Shown one piece after another: positions 1 through 9,285 of a stretch of 64,000 nucleotides of DNA. The notes under the pieces were generated by a model. The model ran no database searches. It had not been told where the DNA came from and saw only the letters and a program-made list of their open reading frames with translations. The first letter of the stretch is position 1; each line of letters opens with the position of its first letter. This DNA comes from Pseudoalteromonas sp. MSK9-3 (GTDB taxonomy: Bacteria > Pseudomonadota > Gammaproteobacteria > Enterobacterales > Alteromonadaceae), in contig NZ_MIET01000042.1 in the NCBI RefSeq assembly GCF_003590335.1, positions 145,399 through 209,398 on the forward strand, read 5' to 3'. The position numbers and the translations under genes were made by a program.

Positions 1-255
1 AACTTCTTCCCTGAGTTAAAGAGAATGAGGTTGTCGCAATCAAACTCAAAGTCATTAAATTTATATATCATGAAAATTATCATACCCTGTTGGGCACGTA
101 CCCTTTTTTATTTTTTTTCAGCATAACATATTCATTACAAAATCGGGATGTAAACGTGAAAAGTAATTATATTAGCGCTTAACGATATTTTATATTGTTT
201 TATAAATACAACTAAAACAATACTACATTAGTATTCAATTAATACTTTATACCTA

Positions 256-531
256 CTAACTATCAATATGTCCAAGCATTCTATTCGGGTCTAATTGGTC
301 TCGAACTCGGCGCTTCAGTATTTTTGCTTCAGGGAATCCATCGTCTTGTTCGCGGCACCAAATCAAGGTTTCATTGTAATAGATCTTAAATGTCCCTTTA
401 GTTGAAGGAGCCAAAGCTACCTCCGCTATGTCATCTGAGAAAGTTGAGAGTAGCTCTTGAGCGAGCCAAGCACTGCGAAGCAGCCATTGGCACAATACGC
501 AATAGTGAATAGTTATTTTGGGTTTATGCAT
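256..531 (-). CDS. SelW/Rdx-family selenoprotein-W-like protein (Cys form)
   Basis: A 91-residue protein that starts KPKITIHYC and carries a CxxC motif (CVLC) near its N-terminus, followed by the short thioredoxin-like fold typical of the SelT/SelW/SelH (Rdx) family. Bacterial members are presumed to be thiol redox proteins; the substrate is unknown. The reading frame stays open 31 codons further upstream, but the ATG at 531 puts the CxxC at the usual position, so I chose it. The extended N-terminus would be unlike the family. It stands alone, with no operon partner visible. Family assignment rests on the CxxC position, the length and the 'GTFKIYYNETLIW' strand. Confidence 0.8.
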   Translation of the reverse strand: MHKPKITIHYCVLCQWLLRSAWLAQELLSTFSDDIAEVALAPSTKGTFKIYYNETLIWCREQDDGFPEAKILKRRVRDQLDPNRMLGHIDS

Positions 532-1330
532 CAATAAATACCTATAGATTATTATGTTTTTATCAAAAGATTGACTGACGGTGAATATGCTTTTTTTAGT
601 TAAATTAGCCAGATGAACGTACAATACCAGAAAAGGTATTATCTATGTGATTTCTTCACTAACTAGACGGTCGCCGCATATAGAAGATAAAGGCTGGTGG
701 CCTTTTTTAAGTTTACCCTTGATTTAAGATAAACAGCTACAGCCTTATATTAATCTAATTCGTTATTCGCGAATTCAAATCCGAAGTACACCACTCGCTA
801 AATTAGACAATTTTGCGTTGTCGCACAATCCATCGACTATGATCGTTAACATTGGATAAGTTATACGTAAGATTAGGCCTAGAATTTGGGCTGCGACGCG
901 TGTAGATGCAGTTTTTATGTTAGCTAATGCTTTACTTTATTGTTTAATATTTGTTTTTTGATCTTGAAAAAGAGCGTAAGTGTTTCCATATCACATAGGT
1001 AAGCTGGTAAAAGGTAATTTGGGCGCTTAAATTGTGCTTTGGGGTTTTTGTATTTTTTAGTTGCGCTGGCGAATTAAGGGTGATAGTATTCTCCTCTTGG
1101 TTTTATAACCATGTGTAATGTCCTTTCTTACCCTGATCCAGTAAGCCAGCATTAAAAAAACGAAGCTGAATTATTGTACGGCGACCAAAAGCAAGACTCG
1201 AAATCTCGTTGCTAAAGTAAAGTCCTCTTAAACATGTTTAACATGTCGGAATATCGTCAAAACTGTAGTTAAGCTTATACTAAATTCGTTCAGCATATTG
1301 AGGCTGAACACATATTATTGTGAGTTTTCT
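532..1330. other. Intergenic stretch, no convincing gene
   Basis: About 800 bases without a supported reading frame. It holds one terminator-like hairpin (689-708), listed separately, and otherwise AT-rich sequence. No tRNA-like or repeat structure was seen. Confidence 0.5.
689..708 (+). terminator. Orphan intrinsic-terminator-like hairpin
   Basis: AAAGGC, loop TGGTG, GCCTTT, then more T. It faces the plus strand, but no plus-strand gene lies before it in the window. It may end a small transcript or be fortuitous. Confidence 0.4.
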
Positions 1331-1501
1331 ATGTCATATGAATACAATGGATCGATGATCCAAATTGCACATCCGGTGCAGTCTATTTCTGTTAATAAAA
1401 GTACGGTTGTTTATGCGGACAAAACAGGAATGAAAAATACACGGTTTGCCTCAACGGGCGATGCACGTAGCTTTATTAAATGGCTAACAGCTAAAAGCTA
1501 A
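1331..1501 (+). CDS. Small hypothetical protein (56 aa)
   Basis: I do not recognise this family. The ATG at 1331 has a TGAG ribosome-binding-like sequence 6 bases upstream and gives a 56-residue soluble, moderately basic protein beginning MSYEYNGSMIQIAH. A TTG 11 codons upstream in frame is less convincing. There is no signal peptide or membrane segment. The stop codon lies inside an inverted repeat (1490-1513), and a second two-part hairpin follows at 1523-1566. The neat frame and the hairpins make a real small gene plausible; its role is unknown. Confidence 0.5.
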   Translation: MSYEYNGSMIQIAHPVQSISVNKSTVVYADKTGMKNTRFASTGDARSFIKWLTAKS

Positions 1502-1513
1502 TCAGCTTTTAGC
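1490..1513 (+). terminator. Hairpin overlapping the small ORF stop
   Basis: Perfect 9-bp inverted repeat GCTAAAAGC / GCTTTTAGC around a 6-base loop. No T-tract follows, so termination here would be weak. Confidence 0.4.
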
Positions 1514-1522
1514 GTGAGTAAG

Positions 1523-1566
1523 CGCAAAGCATTCAAACCATCTAACCTAGTTTGATAGGCTTTGCG
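1523..1566. terminator. Two-part hairpin between small ORF and tesA
   Basis: Outer stem CGCAAAGC / GCTTTGCG and inner stem TCAAAC / GTTTGA. It is followed on the plus strand by TTTATAATA. It lies between convergent genes and may act as a terminator. Confidence 0.45.
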
Positions 1567-1649
1567 TTTATAATACCCTACGTTAAAATCTCCCTGTCAC
1601 CTTAACCTTCCTTATTACTTTAAATTTTCCTACAGCTTTACATTTCCCA

Positions 1650-2276
1650 TCATTTTATACTTTTCAACCATTTATCTATTTCTATATCCATAAAATCTCG
1701 GATTATCGGCTGAGCCTTGGCATTAGGGTGTAAATTGTCGTTTTGCATGAGTGTTTTATCAACTGCCACCTCGGTCATAAAGTAAGGCATAAAGTAAGCC
1801 CCCGTCTGTTTAGCAACGCTATGATAGCTATTGGTGAACATTGAAGTATATCTAGGCCCTAAATTTGGTGGTATTTGGATTTCCATCAGTGCGACTGTCG
1901 CACCAGCTTGCGTACTTTTTTTGACGAGTTCAGTCAGGTGCTTTTTCAGCAGCTTGATAGGAAACCCGCGAATACCGTCGTTACCGCCCAGTTCGATTAA
2001 TACATGGCTTGGCTGGTGAACTTGTAACCAAGTGTCAATTTTTAATAATGCATTGTCGGTTGTCTGTCCACTGATAGCGGTATTAATTATTTCGATCGGT
2101 TTTTTTTCTTCAACGTATTTATTTTGTAACAAATTAACCCATGATTGGTCTTGTTTAAGGCCATACCCAGCACTTAAGCTGTCACCAATGAGCATTATTC
2201 TGTCTTTCGCAGTGCTAGTAAATGGCAAAAGCAGTAAGATACTAATAACCAATAGATTTAGGAACAAACGAGTCAT
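1650..2276 (-). CDS. tesA: Multifunctional acyl-CoA thioesterase / lysophospholipase (GDSL)
   Basis: A 208-residue periplasmic SGNH hydrolase. Residues 1-23 form a signal peptide. Block I GDSLSAGYG holds the nucleophile Ser33, GGNDG is block III, and DNLHPNAKAQ near the C-terminus supplies the catalytic Asp-His. Length and motifs match the TesA/arylesterase family, which cleaves thioesters and lysophospholipids. It is divergent from the ybbA-ybbP exporter, an arrangement also known from E. coli. Its ATG overlaps the ybbA ATG by two bases within a CATG, so there is no intergenic space. Confidence 0.93.
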   Translation of the reverse strand: MTRLFLNLLVISILLLLPFTSTAKDRIMLIGDSLSAGYGLKQDQSWVNLLQNKYVEEKKPIEIINTAISGQTTDNALLKIDTWLQVHQPSHVLIELGGNDGIRGFPIKLLKKHLTELVKKSTQAGATVALMEIQIPPNLGPRYTSMFTNSYHSVAKQTGAYFMPYFMTEVAVDKTLMQNDNLHPNAKAQPIIRDFMDIEIDKWLKSIK

Positions 2277-2988
2277 GTCAGTACTTTCTCAATTAAATGT
2301 AATTCAGGTCGAAGGATTAACCAAACGAGTGAGTACCCTCGAAGGGGACCTTACTATCCTTAGCGAAATTAATTTTTCTGTCAAGTCAGGAGAGTCGGTT
2401 GCTATTGTGGGTGCGTCAGGTTCGGGTAAGTCTACTTTACTGAGTCTACTGGCTGGGCTAGATGTTGCAACTGAGGGCGAGATCCACCTTGATGGCGACG
2501 CACTGAGTAAACTGGATGAAGAGCAGCGCGCGTGTATTCGAGCTGAAAAGGTGGGATTTGTATTTCAGTCATTTATGTTGGTGCAAAGTTTGACCGCACT
2601 GGAAAATGTAATGTTGCCTGCTGAATTGGCGGGCGATAAAAATGCGAAAGAGCAAGCTATTGGGCTTTTAGAGAAGGTTGGTTTGTCGCATCGGTTGGCG
2701 CATTATCCTTCTCAGCTATCTGGAGGGGAGCAGCAGCGAGTTGCTATCGCACGCGCTTTTATAGGGTCTCCTAAGATATTGTTTGCTGATGAGCCTTCTG
2801 CCAACTTAGACAGTAAAAATGGCCATTTAATAGAGCGTTTACTTTTTGACTTAAATAAACAAAATGGGACAACGCTGATTTTGGTGACACACGATGAACA
2901 GCTAGCGCAGCAATGTGAAAGAATCATTCATATTGAAGGTGGCAAACTAGAGCTGATCAGCGAAGGGAGTGCGATTAATGTGGGTTAA
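2275..2988 (+). CDS. ybbA: ABC transporter ATP-binding protein
   Basis: A 237-residue LolD/MacB-type ATPase. Visible are Walker A (GASGSGKST), the Q-loop (FVFQSF), the signature LSGGEQQRVAIAR, Walker B with ILFADEPSANLD, and the switch His in LVTHDE. The frame is open 81 codons upstream, but that extension runs antisense through tesA. The ATG at 2275 gives the normal family N-terminus. It energises the permease encoded next, with which it overlaps by 11 bases. The substrate of YbbA-YbbP is not firmly established; neighbouring TesA suggests a lipid or envelope link. Confidence 0.93.
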   Translation: MSVLSQLNVIQVEGLTKRVSTLEGDLTILSEINFSVKSGESVAIVGASGSGKSTLLSLLAGLDVATEGEIHLDGDALSKLDEEQRACIRAEKVGFVFQSFMLVQSLTALENVMLPAELAGDKNAKEQAIGLLEKVGLSHRLAHYPSQLSGGEQQRVAIARAFIGSPKILFADEPSANLDSKNGHLIERLLFDLNKQNGTTLILVTHDEQLAQQCERIIHIEGGKLELISEGSAINVG

Positions 2989-5479
2989 GTTAGCGTTTAG
3001 GTTGTTTGCACGCGAGTTTCGCCGTGGTGAGCTGACTATCATTTTTGCAGCGATAGCATTAGCGGTCTTAACGGTATTTAGTTTATCGTCTGTTACAGAG
3101 CGTATCGGACTGAATATTGAGAAAAAAACCAGTGATTTTATTGCTGCTGATAGGCGTTTATCGAGTAATCATGAATTTACAGAAAACTATCTTGATATTG
3201 CAAATCAGGAAGGGCTAGAAACGGCATCACTGTTGTTCTTTGACTCCATGTTATTTGCTAATGATGAATTGGTCTTGGGTTCAATTAAGGCGGTAAGTGA
3301 AAAGTACCCATTACGTGGCATGGTAACAATAAAGGACAATTTAGAAGGTTTACCTTATGAGGTACGAGGTGGGCCACAAGGGGGAGCAATATGGTTAAGC
3401 GAAGGGCTTTTTTATACCCTTAATGTCCAGGTCGGCGATACCGTTGAATTAGGTGCAGGGCAGTTTAAGGTGAGTAAAGTGCTTGTTAATGAGCCTGATG
3501 CACCTTTCTTTTCTCTTGCGGGTAACAAGCGGGTCTTACTTAATTACGCAGATGTCTCGAGTACACAGGCAGTGCAAGCCGGAAGCAGAGTATTTCACAG
3601 GCTCTTATTTGCAGGTACTGAGCAGCAACTTTCTGATTACTATACGTGGCTGAAACCGCAACTAAAAGAAAACCAAAACTGGGAAGGTATTAAAGATAGG
3701 CAGTCGCCACTAGGTGAAAATTTAGTACGGGCCGAGCGATTTTTGTTATTGGCTGGCTTGTTTGGCATTATGCTCGCGGCTGTCGCGATGGCAGTGTCGG
3801 CAAAACGCTACTGTGAACGACAGTATGATCCGGTTGCAATGATGAAAACGCTGGGTGGCAGTCGGCAAGTGATCCGTAATATTTTTCTTATGCACCTAGG
3901 CTTAGTGACTGGTGTGTCAATTGTTATCGGGCTAGGGCTTGGTTTTATATTACAGCATATCGGCGCTAGCTATCTGGCTCAGTTTATGGGCACTGAGTTA
4001 CCTGAAGCGGGCGTGAAACCTTGGTTGTTGTCAGCATTCATTGGCGTCGTGTGTGCTCTGATGTTTTCATTAAAACCCCTTTTAGACTTGTTTGATATTC
4101 CTCCTTTGCGTGTGTTGCGCCGAAACTTAGGGGATAGATTGGCCGTAAGCAAAATACATATGGTATCTTCGTTGCTTACTATATTTGCGTTAATGTGGTT
4201 ATTTAGTGGTCAAATAATACTGACGTTGATTTTATTTGGGTCAACTTTAGTTGTGATTGGGGTGTTATTTGCGGTTTCTCGTGCGCTTTTCTCATTCGGC
4301 CGTAAGTTAGGTTTAAGTCCCGGGTCTAGTTGGTCTTTGGCAATTGCTACATTACAAAAACGCGCGAATGCGAATGCAATTCAGCTGATAAGCTTTGCGT
4401 TGGCGATAAAGCTTATGTTGTTTTTGGTGGTACTTAAAAATGACATGATCTCTGACTGGGAAATGCAAGTGCCTGAAGATGCGCCTAATGCATTCTTTAT
4501 TAATATTCCAGAGCAAGATATTAAACCTATCACCACATTTTTTGACGCTAACAATATCACACATGAAGCATTTTACCCGGTGTTTAATGCGCGCGTTAAT
4601 GCCGTTAATGGTGAGGAGTTAGCGCGTCGTCTCTCTAAACAAGAAGGCGAGGAGCAGGATGAAAACGCCAGAGAAGGCGTTAATCGAGAACCAAATTTAA
4701 CGTGGCTAGATGAAGTGCCTGAAGGCAATGCAATAGTAGATGGTCAATGGTTTAGTGGTGGTGACGAAATAGAGGTTTCAGTATTTGAAGGCTGGCAAGA
4801 GGTGCTTGATTTAGAATTGGGAGATACCATTTCATTTTTAGCGAACGAGCAGCGATTTGATGCCAAGGTAACGAGTTTTCGCAGCGTCGATTGGGGCACT
4901 TTAAAACCTAATTTTGTGATGATATTAAGCCCTAATATGGCAGGAAAGATCCCAGTTACGTATTTCAGCGCTGCGAAGTTAGAGCGTGAGCACAATAAAG
5001 GCATTAGTCAGTTATTGCAGCGTCACCCAACGGTGAGCATGATTGATATTAAAAGTAGATTGGAGCAAGCACAGTCAATTATTGCACAGGTGTCGCTCGC
5101 AATTGGTTTTGTGTTATCGATAGTCTTAGTAAGTGGTGCACTTGTGCTGATCTCACAAGTACAGGCAAGCCTTGCCGAACGAATGCAAGAAGTTGTCATC
5201 CTGCGTACACTCGGCGCTAAAGGACGGTTGATTAAACTTGCTACGCTCTATGAGTTTATTTTACTGGGTGCTATTGCTGGCTTTGTGGCTGCGCTTGTGA
5301 GTGATGTTGCTTTACTTGTTATTCAACAACAACTGTTTGATGTCGAGGGTAGGCTTCATTTATATGTGTGGATACTTGGACCTGTTAGCGGGGCTCTGTT
5401 TGTCGCCAGTATAGGTTATTTTATGGTGGCTAATACGATGAGACAAAACACCCAGGGGCTACTTAGAAAGTTGAGCTGA
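2978..5479 (+). CDS. ybbP: ABC transporter permease, FtsX/MacB-like
   Basis: An 833-residue permease, the usual length for YbbP. An N-terminal membrane helix (about 15-40) precedes a long periplasmic region, a first group of helices around 250-440, a second periplasmic domain, and a C-terminal FtsX-type set of helices (about 700-830) containing the VILRTLGA coupling motif. A GTG at 2969 is possible, but the ATG at 2978 sits 8-9 bases after GAAGGGAG and is preferred. It is translationally coupled to ybbA and followed by a strong terminator. Confidence 0.9.
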   Translation: MWVKLAFRLFAREFRRGELTIIFAAIALAVLTVFSLSSVTERIGLNIEKKTSDFIAADRRLSSNHEFTENYLDIANQEGLETASLLFFDSMLFANDELVLGSIKAVSEKYPLRGMVTIKDNLEGLPYEVRGGPQGGAIWLSEGLFYTLNVQVGDTVELGAGQFKVSKVLVNEPDAPFFSLAGNKRVLLNYADVSSTQAVQAGSRVFHRLLFAGTEQQLSDYYTWLKPQLKENQNWEGIKDRQSPLGENLVRAERFLLLAGLFGIMLAAVAMAVSAKRYCERQYDPVAMMKTLGGSRQVIRNIFLMHLGLVTGVSIVIGLGLGFILQHIGASYLAQFMGTELPEAGVKPWLLSAFIGVVCALMFSLKPLLDLFDIPPLRVLRRNLGDRLAVSKIHMVSSLLTIFALMWLFSGQIILTLILFGSTLVVIGVLFAVSRALFSFGRKLGLSPGSSWSLAIATLQKRANANAIQLISFALAIKLMLFLVVLKNDMISDWEMQVPEDAPNAFFINIPEQDIKPITTFFDANNITHEAFYPVFNARVNAVNGEELARRLSKQEGEEQDENAREGVNREPNLTWLDEVPEGNAIVDGQWFSGGDEIEVSVFEGWQEVLDLELGDTISFLANEQRFDAKVTSFRSVDWGTLKPNFVMILSPNMAGKIPVTYFSAAKLEREHNKGISQLLQRHPTVSMIDIKSRLEQAQSIIAQVSLAIGFVLSIVLVSGALVLISQVQASLAERMQEVVILRTLGAKGRLIKLATLYEFILLGAIAGFVAALVSDVALLVIQQQLFDVEGRLHLYVWILGPVSGALFVASIGYFMVANTMRQNTQGLLRKLS

Positions 5480-5506
5480 TCATACTCACCTCATATTAAT
5501 GCTTAA

Positions 5507-5530
5507 GGCCACACAATTGTGGCCTTTTTC
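5507..5530 (+). terminator. Intrinsic terminator of ybbA-ybbP
   Basis: GGCCACA, loop CAAT, TGTGGCC, then TTTTTC. Confidence 0.85.
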
Positions 5531-5813
5531 ATTAATTTAATTGGGCTTTTATACAGTCATTCATAGAGGCTCTGAACACAAACGTATCTTATGTCAGGAC
5601 TAGTTTTACAGCATTACGCAGGCCTCTATATTGAGGTGTTACGGGAGTGTTAGCCATGCAAACCCATAATGTTAATGCCGCGGTATAGTCTGACGCCTTT
5701 AAAGTTCCTATATCGCTTACAAATCAAGTTGTTAAATAAACCGATGACACATATTTTTACGACTATACTCAGACTGGATCCGATATATAAAATATAACAT
5801 ATGGAATAATGCG
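5531..5813. other. Leader region of the porin operon
   Basis: About 280 bases with no credible frame. It presumably holds the promoter for the porin gene. I see no clear operator. Confidence 0.4.
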
Positions 5814-7004
5814 ATGAATAAAAAATTACTCTCTGTGGTCGTGGGATTAGCGTGTATGAGTTCCAGCGCACACGCTGAAATTAGGATCAACGGTTTTGCT
5901 TCGATCGTTGCCGGTCAAACGCTTGATGATAACACCAGTTTATATGGCTATGATGATGATATTTCGTATAAAAATGAAAGTATGTTTGCATTGCAATTGT
6001 CATCTGATTTACAGGATGGGCTCAGTGCCACGGCTCAAATTGTGGCTCGTGGTAATGAAGATTTTGATGCAGAGTTTGAATGGGCGTATGTGAGTTATCA
6101 AATCAATGATGACTTGAAAGTGAGTGGCGGAAAAATGCGTATACCCTTTTATCGTTATTCAGACTTTTTAGATGTTGGGTATGCATATCGTTGGGTACGT
6201 CCACCTCAATCGGTCTATAACTTTGCTTTTTCTACATATGAAGGGCTTAATTTATTACATAACACCACATTAGGCGATTGGGACTCTACGATGCAAGTCA
6301 TTTATGGGTCGTTTTCAGGAAAAGTGCCGTCTGCTGCGGGAGCGACTCCAGAGCAAATTGAACTCAACGACCTCATGGGTGTTAATTGGACGGTCAGTCA
6401 TGACTGGTTTAGTGCCCGAGCCGCTTACATTGTGGCTGATACGACAATAAATGCGTCAAGTATCGCAGGACTCACTGCCGCATTGAACGGATACGGGTTA
6501 ACTCAACAGGCAAATAATTTATTGGTTGATGAGGATGACGGCTCTTTCTTTGGCGTTGGTTTTTCTGTTGATTACGATAATTTCTTATTTGATGCTGAAT
6601 ACACACAGATTGAAGTTACGGATAGTTTATTACCGGATCAAACCCAATATTATGCCTCTGTTGGTTATAGGTTAAATGACTGGACAGTACATCTAACCTA
6701 TGAAAATAACGATGACGAGCATGATTCAAATCGGCTAAATACAGTACCAGTTTCTATTGCTGGCCCTAATAATACAGTCGTGCCAGTATCATTAGACCCG
6801 ACAAACACAAATGCGCCTTTATTAAAAGATCTGACTAATCAAGTATATTTAGGGGCTAAACAAGAAAGTAGTACTGTCACAGTGGGGGCTCGGTATGATT
6901 TTCATCCGTCTGCAGCCTTTAAAATTGATCTTAGTCGGTTTAACGACGACATAACAGATCAAGATATTGATGTATTGGCAGTTGCAATTGACCTTGTCTT
7001 TTAA
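5814..7004 (+). CDS. Outer-membrane porin-like beta-barrel protein
   Basis: A 396-residue protein with a signal peptide cleaved after AHA (about residue 21), alternating amphipathic strands throughout, many Asp/Asn/Tyr/Trp residues and a C-terminal Phe, as expected of an outer-membrane barrel. It resembles porins that marine gammaproteobacteria encode beside small PstS-like proteins. The solute is unknown; phosphate or another anion is an inference from the next gene only. The RBS is a GGA 9 bases before the ATG. The next gene begins 11 bases later, so the two probably form an operon. Confidence 0.75.
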   Translation: MNKKLLSVVVGLACMSSSAHAEIRINGFASIVAGQTLDDNTSLYGYDDDISYKNESMFALQLSSDLQDGLSATAQIVARGNEDFDAEFEWAYVSYQINDDLKVSGGKMRIPFYRYSDFLDVGYAYRWVRPPQSVYNFAFSTYEGLNLLHNTTLGDWDSTMQVIYGSFSGKVPSAAGATPEQIELNDLMGVNWTVSHDWFSARAAYIVADTTINASSIAGLTAALNGYGLTQQANNLLVDEDDGSFFGVGFSVDYDNFLFDAEYTQIEVTDSLLPDQTQYYASVGYRLNDWTVHLTYENNDDEHDSNRLNTVPVSIAGPNNTVVPVSLDPTNTNAPLLKDLTNQVYLGAKQESSTVTVGARYDFHPSAAFKIDLSRFNDDITDQDIDVLAVAIDLVF

Positions 7005-7014
7005 GGAGTTGATG

Positions 7015-7419
7015 ATGAAAAAACTAGTTTCTATCTGTTTGTTGTGTGTCTCAGCTTACACCAGTGCTGAGGTTGCGGTAATTGTTAATCCAAATAATAA
7101 TAATACGTTAGATAAAGGCATGATTTCAAAAATATATCTTGGAAAAACAAAATCATATGCTGATGGTGGCAAAATAAAAGCGGTTGGTCAAAAAGGCACT
7201 GCTGTGGCAAAGGCGTTTACGCAAAATGTCGTTGGCAAATCTAGCAGTCAGTTTAAAGCCTATTGGTCTAAGTTGATTTTTACAGGAAAAGGCACCCCGC
7301 CAGATCCGCTGAGTAGCGATCAAGCTGTGATAGACTTTGTTGCGAGTAACCCACTGGGTATTGGCTATATAGACAGCGCCAAAGTAACTGATGCCGTAAA
7401 AGTCATTGGTAAGTTTTAA
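7015..7419 (+). CDS. Short PstS-like periplasmic protein
   Basis: A 134-residue secreted protein with a signal peptide ending near TSA-E (about residue 18). It contains the PstS-like stretch in which a FTxxVxGKSSSQFKAYW segment is followed by a SNPLGIGYI strand, similar to phosphate-binding proteins. It is less than half the length of a two-lobed solute-binding protein, so it is a single lobe or an accessory protein. AAGGAG lies 6 bases before this ATG; another ATG occurs at 7012. It follows the porin gene and is closed by a terminator. Confidence 0.75.
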   Translation: MKKLVSICLLCVSAYTSAEVAVIVNPNNNNTLDKGMISKIYLGKTKSYADGGKIKAVGQKGTAVAKAFTQNVVGKSSSQFKAYWSKLIFTGKGTPPDPLSSDQAVIDFVASNPLGIGYIDSAKVTDAVKVIGKF

Positions 7420-7450
7420 AGACCATTGTCATCCTACATAATATAGATAA

Positions 7451-7476
7451 AAAAGCACCTTTAGGTGCTTTTTTTG
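7451..7476 (+). terminator. Intrinsic terminator after porin/PstS-like pair
   Basis: AAAAGCACCT, TT, AGGTGCTTTT and a continuing T-run. Confidence 0.9.
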
Positions 7477-7545
7477 TGAGGTGTATTCTTGGTTAAAAAA
7501 TGGTACATTCGAATGTGTATTTAAATAGGAACAAATAGGTGTGGA

Positions 7546-8001
7546 ATGATTGTCAGAGCTGCGAAAGAGGCTGATTTATTACGATTAGAAGAGCTAGAAC
7601 AAGCTGTTATTACTGCTGAACGACCATTTAATAGCACGCTTAAAGTTGAGGGGGCCAAATATTATGATTTACCAACCTTAATTGCGAGCGATGAGAGTTT
7701 GTTGTTGGTTGTTGAGTTAGAAGGTGAATTAATCTCGACAGGTTATGTTCAGATACGAGCGTCAAAACAGTCTTTAAATCATGATAAACATGGATATTTA
7801 GGGTTTATGTATGTTGAACCTGAACATCGAGGCAAGGGAATAAATAAAGTGGTTATTGAGCACTTGATTGAGTGGGCAAAAGCTGAGGGTATTCATGACT
7901 TTTATTTAGATGTGTACGCGGAAAACGGTGCTGCCATGAGTGCTTATAAAAAATTGGGTTTTGAGAATACGTTGGTGGAAATGGCAGTTCACATAAATTG
8001 A
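7546..8001 (+). CDS. GNAT-family N-acetyltransferase
   Basis: A 151-residue single-domain GNAT enzyme. The acetyl-CoA-binding motif A is visible as GFMYVEPEHRGKGINKVVIEH, broken here as EHRGKGI (R/QxxGxG/A type). The C-terminal motif YAENGAAMSAYKKLGF is typical. It should transfer an acetyl group from acetyl-CoA to an amine; the acceptor cannot be told from sequence. It stands alone between a terminator and an AraC-type gene. Confidence 0.85.
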   Translation: MIVRAAKEADLLRLEELEQAVITAERPFNSTLKVEGAKYYDLPTLIASDESLLLVVELEGELISTGYVQIRASKQSLNHDKHGYLGFMYVEPEHRGKGINKVVIEHLIEWAKAEGIHDFYLDVYAENGAAMSAYKKLGFENTLVEMAVHIN

Positions 8002-8111
8002 TAACGTCAAGTTAGCTAGAGTTTTAATGAGAAGCAGAGACTAAAGATGGATGTATTCAACTGCGATATAGATGTAGAGTAAATGTTACTTTTTAATGGA
8101 GTGAGACATTT

Positions 8112-9191
8112 ATGCAAGGTGCTGGGACTGAGCTATTTAAAGCACTTTATATAGCATGTATTGCTATTGGGGCTTTTCTTTTTTTATTACTGTTATCTAA
8201 ACAGCATAGGTCTAGGCCTGGTAACAAAATACTGGCTGTTTTTATGCTTTTTTTGCAAATCCCAACTCTTAGTGCATATTGTCAGTTGGCCTTAAAGGAA
8301 ATCCCATTTTTATTATTAGCGGCGAGTCAGTGTTTGATTTTGGTTTATGGGCCAATTACATATTTGCTTTTATGCACAGTATTTAAGCCAGAGAAAATTA
8401 ACCGTTTAATTTATCTACATTTTTTACCTTTTATTGTTATTTATGCGTTAAAGTTTTCTTTTAGTCCTGAGTATACGGTATATGCATGGTTTCCATTTGT
8501 GGGGTTAGTTCTTTTATACTTGTGTATTAATACTGTGATCTTAGTGCAAGAAAGGCAGCAATTGACAACGTTGCATCAGCAGTATGGAAACACCGCATTT
8601 TATTGGTTCATCTTTATTGTTGCGGGGATCGGTGCTCTGACATTATACGATATAGTCATTATTTCACTGTATTTGAAAGGCGTTTATTTATCGCCTGCAT
8701 GGTGGTATTCAATGACTTTAGCGTTATGTGGTTACTTGTTGATGGCCAGTGCTTTCTCCATTTGGCGGCCAGAGATATTCTATAATATAAGATGCAAAAA
8801 GCATTTAAATAACAAAGTTAAAACGCTAAAATTACAGGCAAGTGTAGCATCTGAGTTAACACAAAAAATTCATGAGACTCTTCAAGAGTATGAACTCTTT
8901 AAAGATAATGAATTGACATTATTAAAGCTGGCTAAGGCGGTTGGCGTATCTAGTCATTTGCTATCTGAGGTGTTAAATGTACATATGAAAACGAGTTTTT
9001 ATGAATTGTTGAATCATTATCGCCTTACATCTGCACTCGATATGCTAGAGAATAAGCCACAGAGCTTATCTATTATCGATATTGCTTTTTCAGCAGGATT
9101 CAACAATAAAAATACATTTTATCGGGTATTCAAAGAAAGAACGGGCGTAACTCCATCGACGTACCTGAGTAATACTCAAAGGGCAGTATAA
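8112..9191 (+). CDS. AraC-family regulator with membrane-spanning N-terminus
   Basis: A 359-residue protein. Residues 1-220 hold about seven hydrophobic segments. Residues about 250-355 form an AraC/XylS DNA-binding domain with the two helix-turn-helix units (LAKAVGVSSHLLSEVLN and IAFSAGFNNKNTFYRVFKERTGVTPSTY). Such membrane-tethered AraC proteins are thought to sense a signal at the membrane. A GGAG lies before the ATG. It is encoded directly upstream of, and co-oriented with, the FAD oxidoreductase at 9286, which it may control; that link is inference from position. Confidence 0.85.
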   Translation: MQGAGTELFKALYIACIAIGAFLFLLLLSKQHRSRPGNKILAVFMLFLQIPTLSAYCQLALKEIPFLLLAASQCLILVYGPITYLLLCTVFKPEKINRLIYLHFLPFIVIYALKFSFSPEYTVYAWFPFVGLVLLYLCINTVILVQERQQLTTLHQQYGNTAFYWFIFIVAGIGALTLYDIVIISLYLKGVYLSPAWWYSMTLALCGYLLMASAFSIWRPEIFYNIRCKKHLNNKVKTLKLQASVASELTQKIHETLQEYELFKDNELTLLKLAKAVGVSSHLLSEVLNVHMKTSFYELLNHYRLTSALDMLENKPQSLSIIDIAFSAGFNNKNTFYRVFKERTGVTPSTYLSNTQRAV

Positions 9192-9285
9192 ATAAAATTA
9201 AATGTGTCATTTTTTATCTAAAATGACGCTTTTTCTGAATTTTGATCATATTTTTTACTTGTTTATCAAACAACAAGGAAAAATA

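Noticed and set aside
1..126. Open plus-strand frame at the left edge
   Set aside because: Too short and AT-rich to tell the end of a gene from chance.
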